The translations under genes were made by a program, and so were the position numbers. The notes beneath the pieces are model-generated. The model was given only the letters and a program-made list of their open reading frames with translations. It made no database searches and was not told the origin of the DNA. DNA of 64,000 bases from Desmodus rotundus (lineage: Eukaryota > Chordata > Mammalia > Chiroptera > Phyllostomidae). Where the stretch lies: the NCBI RefSeq assembly GCF_022682495.2, contig NC_071391.1, positions 10,949,680 to 11,013,679 of the forward strand. Direction: 5' to 3'. Positions 35,908-47,504 of the stretch are shown here, piece by piece; the first letter of the stretch is position 1, and each line of letters opens with the position of its first letter.

Positions 35908-38480
35908 AACTGACTATAAAGGAGTGGATTTATTTCTCAGTTCTCTATTCTCTTCCATTGATCTAAGGGTGTGTTTTTAGGCCAGTACCATGTTGTTTTG
36001 ATTACTATGACCTTATAATATAGTCTGGATTTCATCAGAAATCCCAGATGTAATTGTTAAAATTTGGGAGGTGAAGAATGGGTTTGAAGCAAGTTCTAGC
36101 CTTCAATGCTTGCCTGTAGACCTGTTTTATTTAACTTTGGAAAGAGACTGATGCCATTGTGCCTCTGTGTGTGTTCGTTTATTTTTTACTGGAACCTTAT
36201 TATTAAACAGTCACTGAATAACTTGATCTGCTGGACGGTGAAGAAAACAACTTCAAAATTTACAAAGGTAAATTTATTACAATAAAATGTAGACATCTTA
36301 ATGCAACTTGACACATGTATATAGCCATGTAATCATGGTTTGTTTTTAAGGCTGCTCTGCAGGTAGGGAGAGAGAGTGACAATAAGGCCCAGAGAACCCC
36401 TCCCCACCCCCCAGAGCTCACTCTTCCTAACAAGATTCAGACATTTGTAGTTGAAGAAACACTCTTGGGATTGCTGCAAGCCTTTGGGTAATACCCAGAG
36501 TTCTGAAAAGTTGATTTGACAACCTTTGTCAGTGTTGTCATTACTGTTATGGAGAAGCAGGTTTGGGGATCACTACTTTGCCATCCTGGAAGTTACCTTC
36601 CTCTCTATATAAGGTTGTTTTTGTGTGCGTGATTCCTTTCAGTTGTATCATTTGTCTTTTAAAAACGTTTACTGCGGATTAGTGTTCAATTATAGGGATA
36701 TTTCACTATATTGAAATGTATGTATCTACGAATGCAGATACTTACAAAGAAACTCAATTCATTTAAGTTTCTTTCTGGGTACATCTTCTTTTCTTTTGGA
36801 TAAATACTTAATACTTACTGGGCCATCATTTTATAAAGAATCATAACTTTTTAAGAAATTTCATAAGAAAAAGCCAGTTTTCCAAAGAATTTGAATCATT
36901 TTATACTCCATCAAGTGATTTATTCTCAGAGTATCAATCACTTGAACTTGCTATTTTTTTATCGTCCATTTAAAAAATTCTTGCCATTGATGTGGGTTTG
37001 AAGAGGTCTCCCACTGCAGTTCCAATAGGCATTTCTTTGACAATGATGGATGGATGTTGAAATTCTCTACATGTATAGTGGCTGTTCATACATCTTTTTA
37101 ATAAATTGTTTACTTCCTTCCTAGACTTTTAAAAATTGTGCTTATTAGTTTATTGTGCAGAATCTCCATGTGTTCTGAATGCAAGAATCTTTGTCAGAAT
37201 TATTTAATGTGGACATTGCTTTTTAGTCTGTGGTTTTCCTAGTTTTTCTGCTCTGCACATTTCTCAACTACTGTACCTTCCTCCTCCTCACTCTCCTTAG
37301 ATGACCTCATCTTACTCTTTGTACAGAATCATTAAGCTTTCTGATTGGAATGCCCTGTTTTTTACTACACTAAAACTACAAACCTTTTTTTCCCATATTT
37401 TTTGCCATAGCATTAAAAGTGATAGTTAAATTCTTTATACGTGATAAAACGCCCACGCACAATATCAGCAGTGTGTATAGGTGTTACGTAGGGGTAAAGG
37501 GCCTCAAAGGAGAATCTAGGTCCCAAAGCATAAAATTAAAAAATCTTCTCTTGAGAGACAAAGGCTATTTTAATTGGTTATAAAAATTATTTTAATAATA
37601 CCCTGGACAATATTCTTAAGGAATACACTATAAATCTTCCTACTTTGTTTTTACAAAATATTGTAAGCCATCTATTACAGGTAGGTCATATTCTACATTT
37701 GTTCACAAAAATATGTTATGTGATTTTGAGTGGAAATCAGTTTCTTAATAATGTGGGGGGAAAAGTACATCTAAATCATCCTGCCTTCATTTCCTTCATA
37801 ATACTTGCTTCTAAATGGCATTATGTTCTACATCTTCGTCTCTGTGTTTAACTCTCCTATAACATGTGCTCTGTGAAGATCAGGAATAGTTTTCTTGCAA
37901 TAGCCCCAGAACCTAGAACAGAAATGTATCAAAAATTTTCAGTGTACAAATGAATGGGTTAATTTATAAAATGGGGAGAACAATTCTTTATTCTGTATCT
38001 TCTTAGCCATTTATAAGAGAGTAGTTTCACTAACTCAATGCCCTCTACATAACATGAAGTCAGACTACTAGGTTTTCAAGTGGAAAATTCTACATTGAAT
38101 ATTTATATCTTATTTTGTATCCAAAACTACAAGATATCAGAGCTGGAGGGACCCTAGAAAACTAACTTCCAACATTTGTTCAGCTGAATGATGCTAAGAT
38201 GCTCTTTTTCATACCTGATTTTGATTCCTTTGGCTTTATTTTTTCTTGACATTTGAAAAAATACCATATTTGGAGTTTTCCAAAAAGACAGATGTAAATG
38301 TAAGAATATATAAAATATGCAATATTGTTCCATTACATATATTAATATATAATTTTATTACATACACATATATAATCACATACATAAAAGAGAAGGAATG
38401 TTTACATCTACTTGATATATTCCAAGGAAGAGAGAGACAACGTAGAGATATAGGGGGGATATATTTATGTAGACATGTAT
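35908..38480. other. Unit 2 non-coding DNA upstream of the OR
   Basis: Starts with about 130 bases of L1 ORF2 remnant, then copies 24414-26870. No gene is seen. An L2 3' fragment lies at about 37850-37960. Confidence 0.6.
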
Positions 38481-38665
38481 TTTTTTAAAGATTGTATTTA
38501 TTTATTTTTTTTTAGAGAGGGCAGGGAGGGAGGAAGAGAGGGAGGGAACATCAATGTGTGGTTGCCTCTGGAGAGCCCCCTGCTGGGGACCTGGCCTGCA
38601 ACCCAGGTATATGCCCTTTCTTTCCCAGGCCTGCACTCAGTCCACTGAGCCTCACCAGCTAGGGC
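38481..38665 (-). mobile_element. Ves SINE upstream of OR copy B
   Basis: Orthologous to 26871-27050 and 53418-53600. The 5' target-site copy has lost the ACTC bases that unit 3 keeps. Confidence 0.92.
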
Positions 38666-38760
38666 AACACTCATTTATTTTTTTAGAAGAGAGATTTCCC
38701 AATAATGACTAAATTAATAAGTAAATATGAGGTGGATAAAATAAATGCAGAATCCTTCAC

Positions 38761-38779
38761 TTTTCTTTGTCACTTTTAG
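38761..38779 (+). other. Putative splice acceptor, OR copy B
   Basis: TTTGTCACTTTTAG with AG at 38778-38779, 19 bases before the ATG position, as in the other copies. Confidence 0.5.
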
Positions 38780-38797
38780 TTTTCAAAGGATAAGAAA

Positions 38798-39745
38798 ATG
38801 TCTTCCCCAAACCACACTACCCTGGCAGAATTCATTCTCTTGGGACTCACAGACGACCCGGTACTAGAGAAGATCCTGTTTGGGGTGTTTCTGGTGATCT
38901 ACATAATCACGCTGACAGGGAATCTGTGCATGATCGTGCTGATCAGGACCAACTCCCACCTCCAGACGCCCATGTATTTCTTCCTCAGCCACCTCTCCTT
39001 TGTAGACATTTGCTATTCCTCCAACATCACCCCGAATATGCTGTACAATTTCCTCTCAGACCAGAAGACCATCTCCTATGCTGGGTGCTTCTCACAGTGT
39101 CTTCTCTTCATCGCCCTGGTGATCATTGAGTTGTACATCCTTGCTTCCATGGCATTGGATCACTATGTGGCCATCTGCAGCCCTTTACATTACAGTAGCA
39201 GAATGTCCAAGGACACCTGCGCCTCTCTTGTCATGGTATGTTATGTTTTTGGCTTCCTAAATGGACTGTCTCAGGCACTGCTGACCTTTCACTTGTCCTT
39301 CTGTGGCTCCCTTGAAATCAATCATTTCTACTGTGCTGATCCTCCTCTGATAATGCTGGCCTGCTCTGACACCCATGTCAAAATGATGGCAATGCTGGTG
39401 GTGGCTGGATTTACTCTCTCAAGCTCTCTCTGCATCATTCTCCTGTCCTACCTTTTCATTCTTGCAGCCATCTTGCGGATCCGTTCTGCTGAAGGCAGGC
39501 ACAAAGCCTTCTCTACCTGTGGCTCCCACCTGACAACAGTCACTATATTTTATGGGACCCTCTTCTGCATGTACTTAAAGCCCCCATCTGAGAGGTCTGT
39601 GGAGGACTCCAAAATAATTGCAGTCTTCTATACTTTTTTGAGCCCAATGCTGAACCCATTGATCTACAGTCTAAGGAACAAGCATGTGATCCGCGCCCTG
39701 CAGCAGATGGTGAAAGGAAATCTCTTCCATAGAAATGCAGTTTAG
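38798..39745 (+). CDS. OR5M1/OR5M10: Olfactory receptor, OR5M1/OR5M10-type, copy B, DRY changed to DHY
   Basis: Open frame of 315 residues, paralogue of copies A and C (14 and 8 differences). All structural motifs are present except one. The TM3 end reads [10 protein letters not shown], because codon 122 at 39161-39163 is CAC instead of CGC, so the arginine of the DRY motif is histidine. In this receptor family that arginine (position 3.50) stabilises the inactive state and contacts the G protein, so coupling may be impaired. Three further changes unique to this copy cluster just before it (V108, I110, L112), and I36 is in TM1. The R122H, V108 and I110 codon changes are C-to-T or G-to-A transitions, two at CpG. 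No stop or frameshift exists, so this could be an early non-functionalising copy, an altered receptor, or an assembly or sequencing artefact. Confidence 0.93.
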   Translation: MSSPNHTTLAEFILLGLTDDPVLEKILFGVFLVIYIITLTGNLCMIVLIRTNSHLQTPMYFFLSHLSFVDICYSSNITPNMLYNFLSDQKTISYAGCFSQCLLFIALVIIELYILASMALDHYVAICSPLHYSSRMSKDTCASLVMVCYVFGFLNGLSQALLTFHLSFCGSLEINHFYCADPPLIMLACSDTHVKMMAMLVVAGFTLSSSLCIILLSYLFILAAILRIRSAEGRHKAFSTCGSHLTTVTIFYGTLFCMYLKPPSERSVEDSKIIAVFYTFLSPMLNPLIYSLRNKHVIRALQQMVKGNLFHRNAV

Positions 39746-40694
39746 CCATCTGTTCATTGTGATGGGTAAGTGTCTGTGACGAGGCAGGGACTCTCTTCAA
39801 AGGGCCAACCTACTGCTCTGTAGCCATTTTTATTTAGTGTCATGAACTCGCAATGACACTTGCTAATTTCTGGCAAAATTTGTAACTTTAAGGGTATTGA
39901 TCTCATAAAACTGTAACATTGAAATTGAAAATGTTTTATTTAGCAGAGAATTTTGATAATAAATGGGCAGTATTCAATAGTTCCACCCAATACTTTACTA
40001 TGTTTTCTTACTTGGTGGTGTAATTCACTCTGATGGGAACATTGGAACCCCATTTGCTGTGATTTATATAGTCTTCAGAGCCAGAGTGAGTTTCAAATGA
40101 AGTGGTTAGTTTTACACCTCTTTTTGAAAAGTTACGAATAATTTATTCTTCAATATGTGGTGTAAAACAATGGCTTTGGTGCTTGGAATCACAATGAAGA
40201 AATTTTAAATACATGGATCGCCCATAGGTTTAAACTTTCTGTATGCATTCCATTTCCCTAACCACGCATATTATACACATCCTAAGAATCATTTTTTTCA
40301 TTTTAAAATACCATTTACATTCCTTGATTTTGAAAATAAAGTTTTAACACTTCCTTATGAGATTCCAGAAATTCAATCACCAGTGAAGTGACATGTCAAG
40401 GTAGGGTTTTTTTACATAGTAGTTCTGACCTATGTCTAATTTATTAAGAGTTACTACTGTCTATCAACTGGCTTCTGCAGACCCAAGAAAGCCCTGAGAG
40501 CAGATACACGTGAGTAGGGGTGTAGAAATCCTTCTGGAAGTGAACCCCTAATGTTTACTTTTGGTGAATAAAACTGTCTGTGATTCACTATTTTCTAAAT
40601 TTGTCTATCACAGTTTTCAAAGTTTCTTTTAGAAAAATCGATATTAAGAAAAGCTATGTAAGGAGATACATAACTCATTCATGTTAATCCATGC
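39746..40694. other. 3' flank of OR copy B
   Basis: Aligned with the 3' flanks of copies A and C. No gene is seen. It ends at the left edge of the 1.2 kb insertion (flank TAATCCATGC at 40685-40694). Confidence 0.6.
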
Positions 40695-41920
40695 CAAGCA
40701 GGGTGCAGCCAAGAGGAGGGACCCAGGAAGGGATTTGTAATGGGGTCCAGAGCTTGGGGTGTCCAGGAAATATTAGAAAAATGTATGTAGGATGTCCTCA
40801 CCCCCACAAGCCTGAGCCAGGGGGGATGGGACACATGGAACAGGGCCATTCAGAGCTGTTTAGGTAGCAAGAGCTTTGCAGCTAACCCCTGGCACAGTCA
40901 TTTAACATATCTATAACCTTTAACTGGTTTCATAGATATGTTCAATAGCTGTGGCCCTGCTTTGAGCCAGGGAGATGGGAGTGACTTCCACCCAAGATGG
41001 GTCTTGGAAGCAACTCCCCCTGGTTACAGGGCCTGCGTGAGAGCTTGGAGATGATTGGCTCCACGCCATGGGGCCACACCTGCCCAGACTTACTATGGCA
41101 GCCCAGTAAAGCTGGAAGAATACGGGGATGCTGGCAGGTGTAACTGACTGTAGGAGGAGTCGGAAATGGGGCTGGAAAGGAAGATGGGCGCTGGGATTTA
41201 AACCTAGGCCCGGCAGCCATAGTAAAGAGTAGACCATGTGGCTCTGAAGTGAATGGGAGAACCAAGAGTTTCTGAGGAGAGTAGACCATGCGACTCTGAA
41301 GTAAATAGGAGGCCACATGGTTCTGGAGTGAATAGGAGGGAACCACGAGGTTCTGAGGGGAAAGGGAGAGGGCCACGCGGTTCTGAAATGGGGAAAAGGA
41401 CCACATGGTTCTGAAGGAGAGTAGAGAGGACCACGAGGTTTTGGAGTGCTTCTTTTTGCCACGCGGCTTAGGCAGCAGGAGAGACTTTGCCAGGAAGGAA
41501 AGGGGAGAAAGGACTCTTGCTGGTGGGCCATGAGAAGGTGCCACACGGCTTTGGATTAACTGGAGATTGCAGCAGCCACACAGCGGATGGTGCCGGGAGC
41601 CTGAATCACGGACTTCTACTTCCTTTCCTGAGACACGATACCCCGGACTGGGCACAGGGAGAGGGAAGGACTGTGCATCTGTGGGTATTCTAGAGGACTT
41701 TAGTATCTTGTTGAAGACATTAGGTCATTATTCTTAAGTTTGTGTAACTTTTAAATAAACAATTCTTTTCCTTTTCACCAGTCTCTGGCATTGGGAGACG
41801 TCTTTCCTCTGGCGGTGGGCATTGCGAACCTAGCAGGTGGGCGTGAGGGGAAGGAATCTCCAGAGGCAGAAAGGGGGAATCCTTTCTGTAATAATTTATC
41901 GTGAGCCCCCCCCTGCTCTG
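40695..41920. mobile_element. Unclassified 1.23 kb insertion, unit 2 only
   Basis: It interrupts sequence that is continuous in units 1 and 3. It is flanked by near-copies of a 10-base site (TAATCCATGC left, TAACACATGC right). The ends are weakly inverted: it starts CAAGCAGGG, and the reverse complement of its end starts CAGAGCAGGG. It is GC-rich compared with its surroundings, contains a 29-base-period tandem array, and has an AATAAA signal at about 41753-41758, but no poly(A) tail and no recognisable transposase or viral protein. A non-autonomous DNA transposon, an atypical LTR or a composite retroposon are all possible. Three long overlapping minus-strand frames (76, 208 and 237 codons) are proline/serine-rich by-products of the array. 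Confidence 0.8.
41230..41472. repeat. Tandem array, about 29-base units, core CCACRNGGTTCTGR
   Basis: Nine degenerate units with the core starting at about 41232, 41261, 41285, 41313, 41344, 41373, 41401, 41431 and 41459, and a further similar core at about 41541. Spacing is 24-31 bases. The core is CpG-containing (CCACGAGG, CCACGCGG) and lies in the middle of the insertion. Confidence 0.85.
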
Positions 41921-42035
41921 TAACACATGCATTATTAGTCAACGACATGGCTACATACTGAACCCCATGCTAAACTTTTGTTAAATTGCCTTAAATGCTT
42001 GGTATTCTAAGATAGTGGACTTTTATTTTACTTAG
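41921..42035. other. Right flank of the insertion
   Basis: Unit sequence resumes at TAACACATGCATTATTAG, matching 55610 onward in unit 3. No gene. Confidence 0.7.
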
Positions 42036-42236
42036 TTTTAAAAATATTTTTATTTATTTTTAGAGGGAAAAGGGGGAAGAAAGAGAAGGAGAGAAACGTC
42101 AATGTGTGGTTGCCTTTTATGTGCTCCCTACGTGGGGACCTTGCTTGCCACCCAGGCCTGTGCCCTGACTGGGAATGGAACCAGTGACCCTTTGGTTCAC
42201 AGGCCTGCTTCAATCCATTGAGCTACACCAGGGAGG
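42036..42236 (-). mobile_element. Ves SINE downstream of OR copy B
   Basis: Orthologue of 29183-29385 and 55732-55932. Almost identical to the unit 1 copy. Confidence 0.9.
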
Positions 42237-43184
42237 TTGACTTTAATTTTAAATAAGACCACAATACCAAATGCCCAAATGAAATCAACTGCTAAATTTA
42301 TTGCACTATGTTTGAATTGTTTTCCAGGAAATATCTACATGACCAGCAGTTCTGGAAATTTGGGCTCTATTCTTAAGTTTCCTTGATTGAATATAGGCTG
42401 ATTCTATCAAACGTGTCCACTATATAGAACTAGAAATACAGACAGATGTGAGGAAGTAATGTTTATCAGTCTTATGTCCTAAACCAATGAACAACCTCTG
42501 TGTGTGTTTTGTTATGTTTTTCTGAATAAATGGATATTCACATATAGTTTTATACTTTATAAAAATTGGAATATTTCCCATAGACAAGTTAGAACTTTAA
42601 TTTTCACTGGATAGTATTATGTTTGTATTTCTTACAGACTACATGTATGTAGTGAGGACCATTTTTAATGTAATATAATACACAAAGTGGAATCATACTT
42701 GAAGTTAATTACAAAAATATGACATGCCTATTGTGAAAACGACTGAAATATTTTTCAGTTTTGTAATAAAATTCAATTTCAAGTTTGAAATAAGTCTAAA
42801 ATTTACATGTTAACAGAGAACTGCTCTCTGTATTTGGTGTATTTTTTTCACTTAGTTTACCTTGCAAACCATTATTCTATCATATTGATATTTCTGCTAT
42901 TTTTGTTATAATTGACTCATAACTCTATGTACATACCTTATAGATTATTCTTTCAGACCAGATTGTTAAATGTGAAATTGCTGAATTAAATAATGTCGAC
43001 ATTTTTAAAGGCTTTTCTAAATTTTTCTTTGGGGAAATTTTTCTTTAGAACAAGTGAGTGAACTTACTCATCAAAGTTTACACTTATGATAAATAATGTT
43101 TGAGAGTAACCATTTCACCGTACATTTGTTATGAGAAAATGTCATTTAAGAATATTTGCTTCTTTGCTGTAATTCTTAGGAAAC
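42237..43184. other. Unit 2 non-coding DNA
   Basis: AT-rich, nothing recognised. Very close to 55933-56882. Confidence 0.5.
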
Positions 43185-43200
43185 AGATCTGCTGTCATTT

Positions 43201-43812
43201 TTTAAAACTTTTTTTGTATGTTTATTTATTTTAAAAAATTTTTATTGTTATTCAATTACAGTTGTCTGCATTTTCTCCCCATGCCTCCACCCCACCCAAG
43301 CCAAACCCACCTCCCTCCCCACCGTCCCCCTTGATTTTGTCCGTGTGTCCTATATAGCAGTTCCTGTAAACCCCTCTTCCCACTATCCCCTCCCCACTCC
43401 CCTGTGGCTATTGTTAGATTGTTCTTAACTTCAATGTCTCTGGTTATATTTTGTTTGCTGTTTTCTTTTGTTGATTATGTTCCAGTTAAAGGTGAGATCA
43501 ACTGCCCTTTGACCCAGCAATTCCTCTGCTGGGATTATACCCTAAGAACCCTGAAGCACCATCCAAAAGAACCTACGCATCCCAATGTCATAGCAGCACA
43601 ATTTACAATAGCCAAGTACTGGAAGCAACCTAAGTGCCCATCAGCAAATGAGTGGATCAAAAAGCCATGGTATATTTACACAATGGAATTCTACTCAGCA
43701 GAGAGAAAGAAGGAGCTCATACCCTTTGCCAACAGCATTGATGGAACTGGAGAGTATCATGCTAAGTGAAATAAGCCAGGTGGTGAGGGACAAATACCAT
43801 ATGATCTCACAT
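43201..43812 (-). mobile_element. Twin-primed L1, unit 2 copy
   Basis: Same inverted structure and target site as 30338-30950. Flanks are AGATCTGCTGTCATTT (43185-43200) and AGATCTGTTGTCATTT (43813-43828). A 121-codon frame (43404-43769) fuses 3' UTR and ORF2 fragments and is not a gene. Confidence 0.92.
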
Positions 43813-43828
43813 AGATCTGTTGTCATTT

Positions 43829-45472
43829 GAACAGAAGAATTGAAATGTATGTTTAAAGAATAAGGGATATCCACCAGCTTGATGATTGTTGTACGTGGTA
43901 TATATGATGATTTCTCACATGAAGATTATTTACATTTTTATTTGAAAATATTTTATCTTATTTGTTCTGTGCTTTTTCTCAAAATTAAATTTAAATAAGC
44001 ATGCATCTATATTATGTTATTGTTTTTCATGACCATATTTTATGAGAATACCTTGAATTGTTTGAGATACAATTTTATTATATGTTAGCATATGATATAT
44101 AACATTTTGCCTCTCATTCTAACCCATTCTCTCCTACTATTTATTAAGTAACCATTTATTTTTCCACTAATTTTTATGTTATCTTTATTGCACACTAAAT
44201 AAGTTTTTTTCTATTTCTTCTTTGAACAATATGTGTGTATTTGACACCAAATTCTTATAATTAATGTAGGTTAAAATATATTTTTAATTTTTGTAAAGAT
44301 ATTTTTATCTTAAATAGTATTTTAAAATTTATTTTTGGAGAGCTCAGATCAGATGCTTCTAGATATCCCATGCAGAAACATTAATGCAGAATTTCTGCAA
44401 TAACGGTTCAGTTCATGAAGTGTATGCATACATATATATATAAATCAAATATGACAATACCAAAAATATACATTCACTGTAGATTATTTGAAAAACATGG
44501 AAAAATATTTAGTATTAATATTATTGCCTACCCAGATCAGAAAGGGACATGTATGAAGTGGAGGCCAGAGAGACGACTGCTTACATTTGAAAGGTTACAA
44601 TCCAGTTAAGTTGTTCTTTCAGAAAAGCAGAGAGAGGTGCTGATTGCCTATTCATGCAAAAAGCCTATATAGCCTTGGCACATTGAGGCTGTTTATTTAT
44701 GAATGCTTTTATACAAACATTTGTTTTTGCACCATACCTGTGTCCATAATGCAACATAGTTTTCTTCAACACAGATACTTAAATACAGAATCTTATCCCT
44801 AACTGAATTTTATTTTTCCCAACAATTATCCCTCAAAAGAACTGAGAGTCCCACACACACCCCTCGACTATGAGTCTTTGAAACGTGCAAAGAAACTCTG
44901 TGTTAATCAGAATTAAAATAAATAAATGTCAGCAATCAAAATCATGAATCACTGTACAGTTTTGTGAATCTATTTTGAAGACAGTTCAACAAGACCGGCA
45001 ATTTCTACATTGATGCTGTTGAAATAATAATGCATAGTTTTTATGAAATCAACTTAAAGTTATGTTTTGAGGAGTCTTAAAAGTGTTTGTACACTTCCCC
45101 TCAGGTATTCAAATTTGAAGAATGTGCTGAGAACATAAAAAGACATTTGGTAGAAGATTTTCATTGCAATGTTTGTTTAATAATGGAGGAAAAGGAAGAC
45201 AGTGATCCATTAAATAGAGGCAACCCTCACTTGGCAAGGTACCATGTTAGCTGACACTTGTGCAGTCTGGAAACATGTCCTTGCTTTGCATGGGTCTCAG
45301 GTACCACAGCACTGTGCAGAGTGTGGACAGCCTGCAGTGAATAACTGGCTGGACTCAGGCAGATGGCAGATGGAACAGAGGCTGGTTATACATGACTGGA
45401 TCCCCTGTAAGGGTGTGTTGGCTGTGATCAAGAAACAAAAAACAGTGCATATTTCCAGTACCAACCAAGAGG
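43829..45472. other. Unit 2 non-coding DNA
   Basis: AT-rich, no gene. About 45050-45430 also matches 5140-5600, evidence of an older shared ancestry with the DNA upstream of the OR5M-like gene. Confidence 0.6.
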
Positions 45473-45510
45473 GCATTGGTGGTATAGTGGTGAGCATAGC
45501 TGTCTTCCAG
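45473..45510 (+). pseudogene. tRNA-Gly(TCC) 5'-half insertion
   Basis: 38 bases corresponding to the 5' half of tRNA-Gly-TCC: acceptor strand, D arm with GGTGGTATAGTGGTGAG, and anticodon stem ending CTTCCAG. By memory it differs from the genuine gene at about two positions (G3 to A, and C to T in the anticodon stem) before diverging after the anticodon. The T arm and 3' acceptor strand are missing, so it cannot be a functional tRNA. Direct repeats CATATTTCCAG (left, about 45448) and CATATTCCAG (right, about 45519) bracket it. A 13-base patch separates it from the left repeat in this copy but not in unit 3. Confidence 0.82.
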
Positions 45511-47504
45511 TATCATCCATATTCCAGGATATAAAATAAAAAGATCTTTATTAATGTTAGAATTGGAATGTGGATGTAGGAAAAAGCAGGGATTTATGCT
45601 GGGTGACAGCTTCCTTGGGAGCTTCTCAGCTGTAATCTGAAACCAGTCCCCAGTAGGCTGAGGACAAGAAGAGACCTAAGAAAAAGGCAGAGCACTCCAG
45701 TTTGGTGGGTGGTAGGTTTAATAAACCAGGGAACTCACTTAGGAGGCTTTTATTGGGCAGTGGCAAGAAGAGTAGATTTCTACATCCACCCCACAAAACT
45801 TCTCCATTTATATACAGGTCCTGCCTGGGTGTAGTCACACACACAGGGCCTTAAGTAGGTTTAGCTATGTGCCCAGTTCAGATGGTCTCATTACCACATC
45901 ACTATCTCAAGGCTGTTTGAGCTGCTTCTAGTGCTAGGAAGGCAAGAGGAGTGGACAACCAAGCACAGAGGAGGGAATGGGGAGCCTTCCATTGCCAAGG
46001 TCCAGCTCCCATGTTCAAACCAGCAGTCATATCTTCCTGATGACCCTCCCTAGCTCAGTAGTGTTCTACTCAGGACTGTTCTGTACCAGTATTGAGCCAG
46101 AATGTCATCCAAGTTCCTTCTAATTCAAGCTTCTATTATTTTCTGCCTAAAAATATTGTGTTTCTGAGTATGTTGAGATCTCCAGGGGTAAACAACATTA
46201 AACTTATTTGTTTCTTAGGAGGGGGAGATGAGGCAAGGGATTATCGATCTCTCTATCTATGATATTTTAATCTAGAAACAAAATTTTTCTTTTATTCAGA
46301 AGTTTACTTCTTAAGAGAAACTTCTTCCAAGTAAATGTTTTTTTCTTCTTCCTAACTTTACACACCAGCATTATAGCAGGTAGCATAATGTGAAACTGAG
46401 AAAAAGGAAAACAAATTAAAGTAGGTTTTAATCAATTATATCTGATGCATGGTGTTTTCTGTGCTCAATTTATATCTATTATATTCACACATAAAACAAG
46501 ATGAAGACTCACAGTATTTTTGAGGGTGTAGGGAAACTTGGATACTTTTTACTAGTGGTGATTTCACATATCACTACATCAACAAAATAAAAAATGAAAA
46601 TAAAAATAAAACTGTGAATTCTCTCTTAATCCAATAAGATCAGAAATAACAACTTATATGGTCAAAGATTTTCCTAAAGAGAGAAAAGTAAAAACTCCAT
46701 GAATGTTAAAAGGAAGTGTATACTACTATAATGTGCCATATCAATATTAAGTAAAGACCAGTTTCTAAGAGTATCAAACAATCTGGAGGAAGCTTATGCG
46801 ATAATATAGTTGGATGTTGGAGCAGCTGTTATTGTAAAAAGGTTTGTGGGTTGACAAGAAATAAAGGTAATAGGTAAAATTATAGAACAATCATAGGTAA
46901 TATTATGGGGATAGAAAGGTATAAAACTCTTATGTAAGAAATAGAAATTCTAAATCACGAATGGGTATCTCCCATTAATAAAAGTGCTTATTGTGATTAA
47001 AGGAAATAACCATACCTATTATTGCATTATTAAAATATAAAATATCAGGTTATTTGTTGAGATAATGAAAACATATGGTTTTATATTTAAGAAAAGTTGA
47101 TATAAAAATGCACCAAAAGTATATTGAGAGCAAACATCTGAAAATAGAGATATATACTTTTTGGAGAAGATAGTAAGCTTTCATTAAAGGAATATATATA
47201 ATGTATCATAGAACAGTAAATCAATATTTTATTGAAGAAATATATTGTAAAGCATGCTTTTTACTGATGGGATGGGTATATGATGCTCGATGTGGATGAG
47301 CTAAAGAGTGAGAGGAAAAACTTACTGACTTACGAATTAAGTGGAAATAAGACATTGAATGAGACATGGGCCTGTTTAATCATAAACAGCGGACTTCTGC
47401 TATTGTCTTTGCTATCAATCCTCATTTCCAAACAACTTTCCCATTCCTTGTTTCCATTAGAAGCTCGCTCAGCCCCAAACTATGAATACATACAAATATG
47501 ACTG
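45511..47504. other. Unit 2 non-coding DNA, possible antisense LTR
   Basis: The part to about 46590 matches unit 3 (59201-60275) almost perfectly and is deleted from unit 1. About 45530-46080 read on the minus strand has an AATAAAAGCC signal and LTR-like composition, but no clear ends. The part 46640-47500 aligns patchily with 20690-21631. No gene is seen. Confidence 0.5.

Noticed and set aside
40920..41655. Long overlapping minus-strand open frames of 208 and 237 codons, plus a 76-codon frame
   Set aside because: They overlap in different frames across a degenerate tandem array, are rich in S, P and W by repetition, and match no family I know. A period near 29 that is not a multiple of three argues against protein selection.
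45473..45510. Functional tRNA-Gly gene
   Set aside because: The T arm, variable loop and 3' acceptor strand are missing, so it cannot fold as a tRNA.
45530..46080. Full retroviral LTR on the minus strand
   Set aside because: Only a polyadenylation-like signal and general composition support it. I found no TG/CA termini or flanking duplication, so I describe it only as a possibility.
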